From positions 1-16,931 of the forward strand of contig CAKUFI010000058.1 in the NCBI GenBank assembly GCA_934647305.1: DNA of 16,931 nt, in the 5' to 3' direction. The number at the start of each line of letters is the position of its first letter. The stretch's first letter is position 1. Shown here in pieces: positions 13,998 through 16,931 of the stretch. Source of the stretch: an uncultured Clostridia bacterium. Lineage in GTDB: Bacteria > Bacillota > Clostridia > Christensenellales > Aristaeellaceae. The notes under the pieces were generated by a model. That model was not told the origin of the DNA. It did not search any database and was given only the letters and a program-made list of their open reading frames with translations. The translations under genes were made by a program, and so were the position numbers.

Positions 13998-15126
13998 TTA
14001 TCGCACCCGAATTGACCAGATCGACGATCAGCTGGTGAAGCTGTTCGCCGAGCGCATGGAGACGGTCGTAGGCATCGCCAAATATAAGGAGGAGCACAAC
14101 CTGCCCGTGCTGGACGCGGGCCGCGAGCGCAAAAAGCTGCTCGCCCTGGCCGAAAAGAGCCCGGAGGCGCTCCGCGAATACGTCGTGTCGCTGTACTCGC
14201 TGATGTTCGAGCTCAGCCGCAGCTATCAGAACCGCCTGCTGGGCCGCACGACGCCCCTGACTCAGGAAATTTCCCGGGCGATCGAGAATACCCCCAAGCT
14301 CTTTCCCGACAGTGCGGTCGTGGCCTGCCAGGGCGTGGAGGGCGCGAACTCGCAGCTGGCCTGCGACAAGCTTTTTCGCCTGCCCAACGTGCTGTACTTT
14401 TCCTCGTTCGAGGCGGTGTTCCAGGCGATTGAGAAGGGCCTGTGCCGCTACGGCGTGATTCCGCTCGAGAACAGCACCGCCGGCTCGGTCAACAAGGTCT
14501 ACGACCTCATGACGAAGCACCACTTCCGCATCGTGCGCTCCATCCGCCTGAAGGTGGACCACAACCTGCTGGCCAACCCGGGCGCGAGGCTCGAGGACAT
14601 CCGCGAGATCTACTCGCACGAGCAGGCCATCAGCCAGTGCGCCGCCTTCCTTCAGTCGCTGCCGAACGTGAAGGTCATCGCCTGCGAGAACACCGCCGCC
14701 GCCGCCAAGATGGTGGCCGAGTCGGGCCGCAGGGACGTGGCCGCGCTGTCCTCCCGCGCCTGCATGAAGCTGTACAACCTGGTCAGCCTGGGCGACTCGG
14801 TGCAGGACAAGGGCAACAACTACACCCGCTTCATCTGCATCGGCAGGCAGCTGGAGATCTACCCCGGCGCCGACCGCACCAGCCTGATGGCCGTGCTGCC
14901 CCACGAGCCCGGCTCGCTGTACAAGATGCTCTCCCGCTTCTACGCGCTGGGCGTCAACCTCAACAAGCTGGAGAGCCGCCCGCTGCCCGAGCGCAACTTC
15001 GAGTTCATGTTCTACTTCGACCTGGAGACCTCGGTCTATTCGCCCCAGTTCCTGCAGCTGATGGGCGAGATGCCCACCCTGTGCGAGGAGTTCACCTACC
15101 TGGGCAGCTACGGCGAGGTGGTCTGA
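13984..15126 (+). CDS. pheA: Bifunctional chorismate mutase / prephenate dehydratase (P-protein)
   Basis: The enzyme converts chorismate to prephenate and then phenylpyruvate. The 380-residue product has an AroQ-type chorismate mutase domain (1-88, MDLNDYRTRIDQIDDQL), a prephenate dehydratase domain (about 108-290, with PLENSTAGSV at 160-169 and the catalytic TRF at 281-283), and an ACT domain (about 298-378, with PGSLYKML and ESRP at 330-333) that normally binds phenylalanine for feedback inhibition. This is the only chorismate mutase in the window, so it also feeds TyrA with prephenate. The ATG follows AGAAAGGAAA and lies inside the aroC end. Its stop directly abuts the next ATG. Confidence 0.96.
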   Translation: MDLNDYRTRIDQIDDQLVKLFAERMETVVGIAKYKEEHNLPVLDAGRERKKLLALAEKSPEALREYVVSLYSLMFELSRSYQNRLLGRTTPLTQEISRAIENTPKLFPDSAVVACQGVEGANSQLACDKLFRLPNVLYFSSFEAVFQAIEKGLCRYGVIPLENSTAGSVNKVYDLMTKHHFRIVRSIRLKVDHNLLANPGARLEDIREIYSHEQAISQCAAFLQSLPNVKVIACENTAAAAKMVAESGRRDVAALSSRACMKLYNLVSLGDSVQDKGNNYTRFICIGRQLEIYPGADRTSLMAVLPHEPGSLYKMLSRFYALGVNLNKLESRPLPERNFEFMFYFDLETSVYSPQFLQLMGEMPTLCEEFTYLGSYGEVV

Positions 15127-16344
15127 ATGAAGTGCGGACTGCTGGGCCGCAAGCTGGGCCACAGCTACTCGCCCATGCTGCACGCGCTGCTGGGCGACTA
15201 CGAATACCTGCTCTATGAGCGCGAGCCGGACGAGGTCGAGGCCTTCATCCGGCGCGGCGGCTGGGACGCGATCAACGTCACCATCCCCTATAAAAAGACG
15301 GTCGTGCCCTTCCTCGACGAGCTGTCGGAGGGCGCGAGGGCGCTGGGCAGCGTCAACACCATCGTGCGCCGCCCGGACGGCACGCTCTTCGGCGACAACA
15401 CCGACGTGTTCGGCTTTACGTACATGCTCCGGCGCAGCGGCGTGAACCCCGCGGGCAAAAAGGCGCTGGTGCTGGGCAGCGGCGGCGCGTCGGTGACGGT
15501 GCAGTCGGTGCTGCGCGGCCTGGGGGCGCAGGTCGTGGTGATTTCCCGGACGGGCGCGGACAACTACGACAATCTCTCCCGGCACAGGGATGCCCGCCTG
15601 ATCGTCAACGCCACCCCGGTGGGCATGTACCCGAACAACGGAATCTCGCCGATCGACCTGGCCGCCTTTCCCGCCTGCGAGGGCGCGCTCGACCTGATCT
15701 ACAACCCCGCCCGCACGGCGTTTCTTCTGCAGGCGGAGGCGCTGGGCATTCCGCACGAAAACGGCCTGTCCATGCTCGCCGCCCAGGCCAAGCGCGCGAG
15801 CGAGCTGTTCACCGGGAAAAGCCTGCCCGATGAGGACGTCGAGCGGTCGATCCGCGCTGTCGAGCATACCCTTCAGAACATCGTGCTCATCGGCATGCCC
15901 GGCTGCGGCAAGAGTACGCTCGCGCGCCTGCTGGGCGAACGGCTTAACCGCCCGGTCGTCGAGCTCGACCGGCTGATCGAGGAAACGGCGGGCCTGTCGA
16001 TCCCTGAGATTTTCGCCGCGCAGGGGGAATCCGGCTTCCGCGCGCTCGAGACGCAGGCGCTCCGCGAGGCGGGAAAGCGCTCCGGCGCGATCCTGTCCAC
16101 CGGCGGCGGCTGCGTCACCCGGCCGGAGAACTATCCGCTGCTGCACCAGAACGGCCGCATCGTGTGGCTCCGGCGGGACGTATCGCTCCTGCCGACCGCC
16201 GGCCGTCCGCTCTCTCAGGCCCGCTCGCCCGAGGTCATATACCGCGAGCGCAGGCCGCTTTACGAGCGCTTCGCCGACCGTACCGTCGACAACGACGGCC
16301 CGATCGAAAAGACCCTTGAACAGATTCTGGAGGTGATTTCATGA
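15127..16344 (+). CDS. aroEK: Fused shikimate dehydrogenase / shikimate kinase
   Basis: One 405-residue chain appears to carry two pathway enzymes. Residues 1 to about 245 are AroE (NADP-dependent reduction of 3-dehydroshikimate): HSYSP (12-16), NVTIPYK with catalytic Lys56, NTDVFGF with Asp93, a nucleotide loop GSGGAS (117-122), and NATPVGM. Residues about 250-405 are AroK (phosphorylation of shikimate): Walker A GMPGCGKST (256-264), LDRLIEE with Asp281, GESGFRALE, the substrate loop STGGG (324-328), AGRPLS, and the lid ERRPLYERFAD. No stop codon or internal ribosome binding site separates them, and the joint is a short helical-looking linker. The ATG abuts the pheA stop. Both halves keep their catalytic residues. 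The symbol aroEK is descriptive. Confidence 0.93.
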   Translation: MKCGLLGRKLGHSYSPMLHALLGDYEYLLYEREPDEVEAFIRRGGWDAINVTIPYKKTVVPFLDELSEGARALGSVNTIVRRPDGTLFGDNTDVFGFTYMLRRSGVNPAGKKALVLGSGGASVTVQSVLRGLGAQVVVISRTGADNYDNLSRHRDARLIVNATPVGMYPNNGISPIDLAAFPACEGALDLIYNPARTAFLLQAEALGIPHENGLSMLAAQAKRASELFTGKSLPDEDVERSIRAVEHTLQNIVLIGMPGCGKSTLARLLGERLNRPVVELDRLIEETAGLSIPEIFAAQGESGFRALETQALREAGKRSGAILSTGGGCVTRPENYPLLHQNGRIVWLRRDVSLLPTAGRPLSQARSPEVIYRERRPLYERFADRTVDNDGPIEKTLEQILEVIS

Positions 16345-16769
16345 AGCTGCTGGTGATCAACGGCCCCAACCTGAACCTGCTGGGCCTGCGCGAGCCGGAC
16401 ATTTACGGCAGGCGAACCTACGCCGACCTCGTTCGCCTGATCGAGGAGACCTGCGCGCAGGAGGGAATCGAGGTCGAATGCTTCCAGTCCAACCACGAGG
16501 GCGCGATCGTCGACAAAATCCAGGCGGCCTACGGCGTCTTCGACGGCGTCGTCATCAACCCCGCCGCCTATACCCACACCAGCGTCGCCATACTCGACGC
16601 GCTCAAGGCGGTCGCGCTGCCCGCCGTCGAGGTGCACATCTCCGACGTGGACAGCCGCGAGCCCTTCCGGCAGGTTTCCTACGCCGGCATGGCCTGCCTG
16701 AAGACCTACAAGGGACTGGGCTTCGACGGCTACGTCCAGGCCATCCGCTTCCTGAAAAGCCGCGTATGA
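16341..16769 (+). CDS. aroQ: Type II 3-dehydroquinate dehydratase
   Basis: AroQ removes water from 3-dehydroquinate to give 3-dehydroshikimate; the type II enzyme is a dodecamer that does not use a Schiff base. The 142-residue product has the usual length and motifs: GPNLNLLG (8-15), the flexible lid with Arg17 and catalytic Tyr22, FQSNHEG, INPAAYTHTS, and VEVHISD with the second catalytic region. Its ATG overlaps the aroEK stop as ATGA. It completes the set of shikimate enzymes in this operon and is its last recognisable gene. Confidence 0.97.
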   Translation: MKLLVINGPNLNLLGLREPDIYGRRTYADLVRLIEETCAQEGIEVECFQSNHEGAIVDKIQAAYGVFDGVVINPAAYTHTSVAILDALKAVALPAVEVHISDVDSREPFRQVSYAGMACLKTYKGLGFDGYVQAIRFLKSRV

Positions 16770-16931
16770 GCGCAGGCAAGCGCTGATTAATTCACAGGCC
16801 GCGGCCGCGCCGCCGCGCTGAACCGCATCATATAACGAGCCCCCCCTCGGATTGCTGGACCGTTCCCCCGCGAACAGACAAATAAAAAAGCCCCTGTCGC
16901 AGAATAGCGGCGAATTACACGGCCTTGCTCC
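16770..16931. other. Downstream flank without a recognised feature
   Basis: After the aroQ stop there is a 5-bp inverted repeat AGCGC/GCGCT (16769-16784) and a GC-rich run near 16798-16820 with no T tract, so I cannot point to a convincing terminator. An A6 run at 16882-16888 could be the U tract of a minus-strand terminator, but I find no good stem beside it before the window ends. Confidence 0.4.

Noticed and set aside
13798..16146. Long minus-strand open frame (782 codons) opposite pheA and aroEK.
   Set aside because: It shows the same shadow composition (His, Gln, Val, Arg rich) and lies across three well-supported coding sequences.
16876..16931. Minus-strand intrinsic terminator at the right edge, suggested by an A6 run beside GCCCCTG.
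   Set aside because: No stem of useful length can be built next to it within the window.

Overview
This window looks like chromosomal DNA from a GC-rich member of the Bacillota, probably class Clostridia. The pointers are near-consensus sigma-A promoters standing out as AT-rich islands, AGGAGG-type ribosome binding sites, a type I-beta DAHP synthase with an N-terminal ferredoxin-like domain, and clostridial-style AroC signatures. I cannot name the genus. I see no plasmid, phage, transposase, rRNA, tRNA or CRISPR signal.

Layout. Positions 1-680 carry no convincing gene but contain hairpins and two copies (401-477, 554-634) of a related structured repeat. An aldo/keto reductase (681-1643, minus) is divergent from a secreted protein with four C-terminal beta-repeat units (1843-3816, plus). 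That gene converges on a DUF2238-like membrane protein (3879-4517, minus) across a shared terminator hairpin. Next on the minus strand are ftsH with its own promoter (4613-6448) and a three-gene unit read from one strong promoter. The unit holds a tandem helix-turn-helix protein with an SSB-like tail (7524-8375), an orphan P-loop NTPase (6836-7498) and a small membrane protein (6554-6817).

The right half is one plus-strand operon, aroF-tyrA-aroB-aroA-aroC-pheA-aroEK-aroQ (8779-16769). Genes overlap by 4 to 14 bases or abut, apart from the leader. Together the products cover every step from PEP plus erythrose 4-phosphate to chorismate, then prephenate to phenylpyruvate and 4-hydroxyphenylpyruvate. 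Only the final aminotransferase is missing. AroE and AroK are fused, as are chorismate mutase and prephenate dehydratase.

The most striking element lies between the operon promoter (TTGACA-17-TATACT, 8501-8529) and aroF. It is a 33-codon leader ORF (8565-8666) with seven consecutive Phe/Tyr codons, then a competing antiterminator and an intrinsic terminator (8699-8736). This has the architecture of ribosome-mediated transcription attenuation sensing both charged tRNA-Phe and tRNA-Tyr, in a phylum where T-box and TRAP control are the better known solutions. Protein-level feedback probably adds a second layer through the N-terminal domain of AroF and the ACT domain of PheA.
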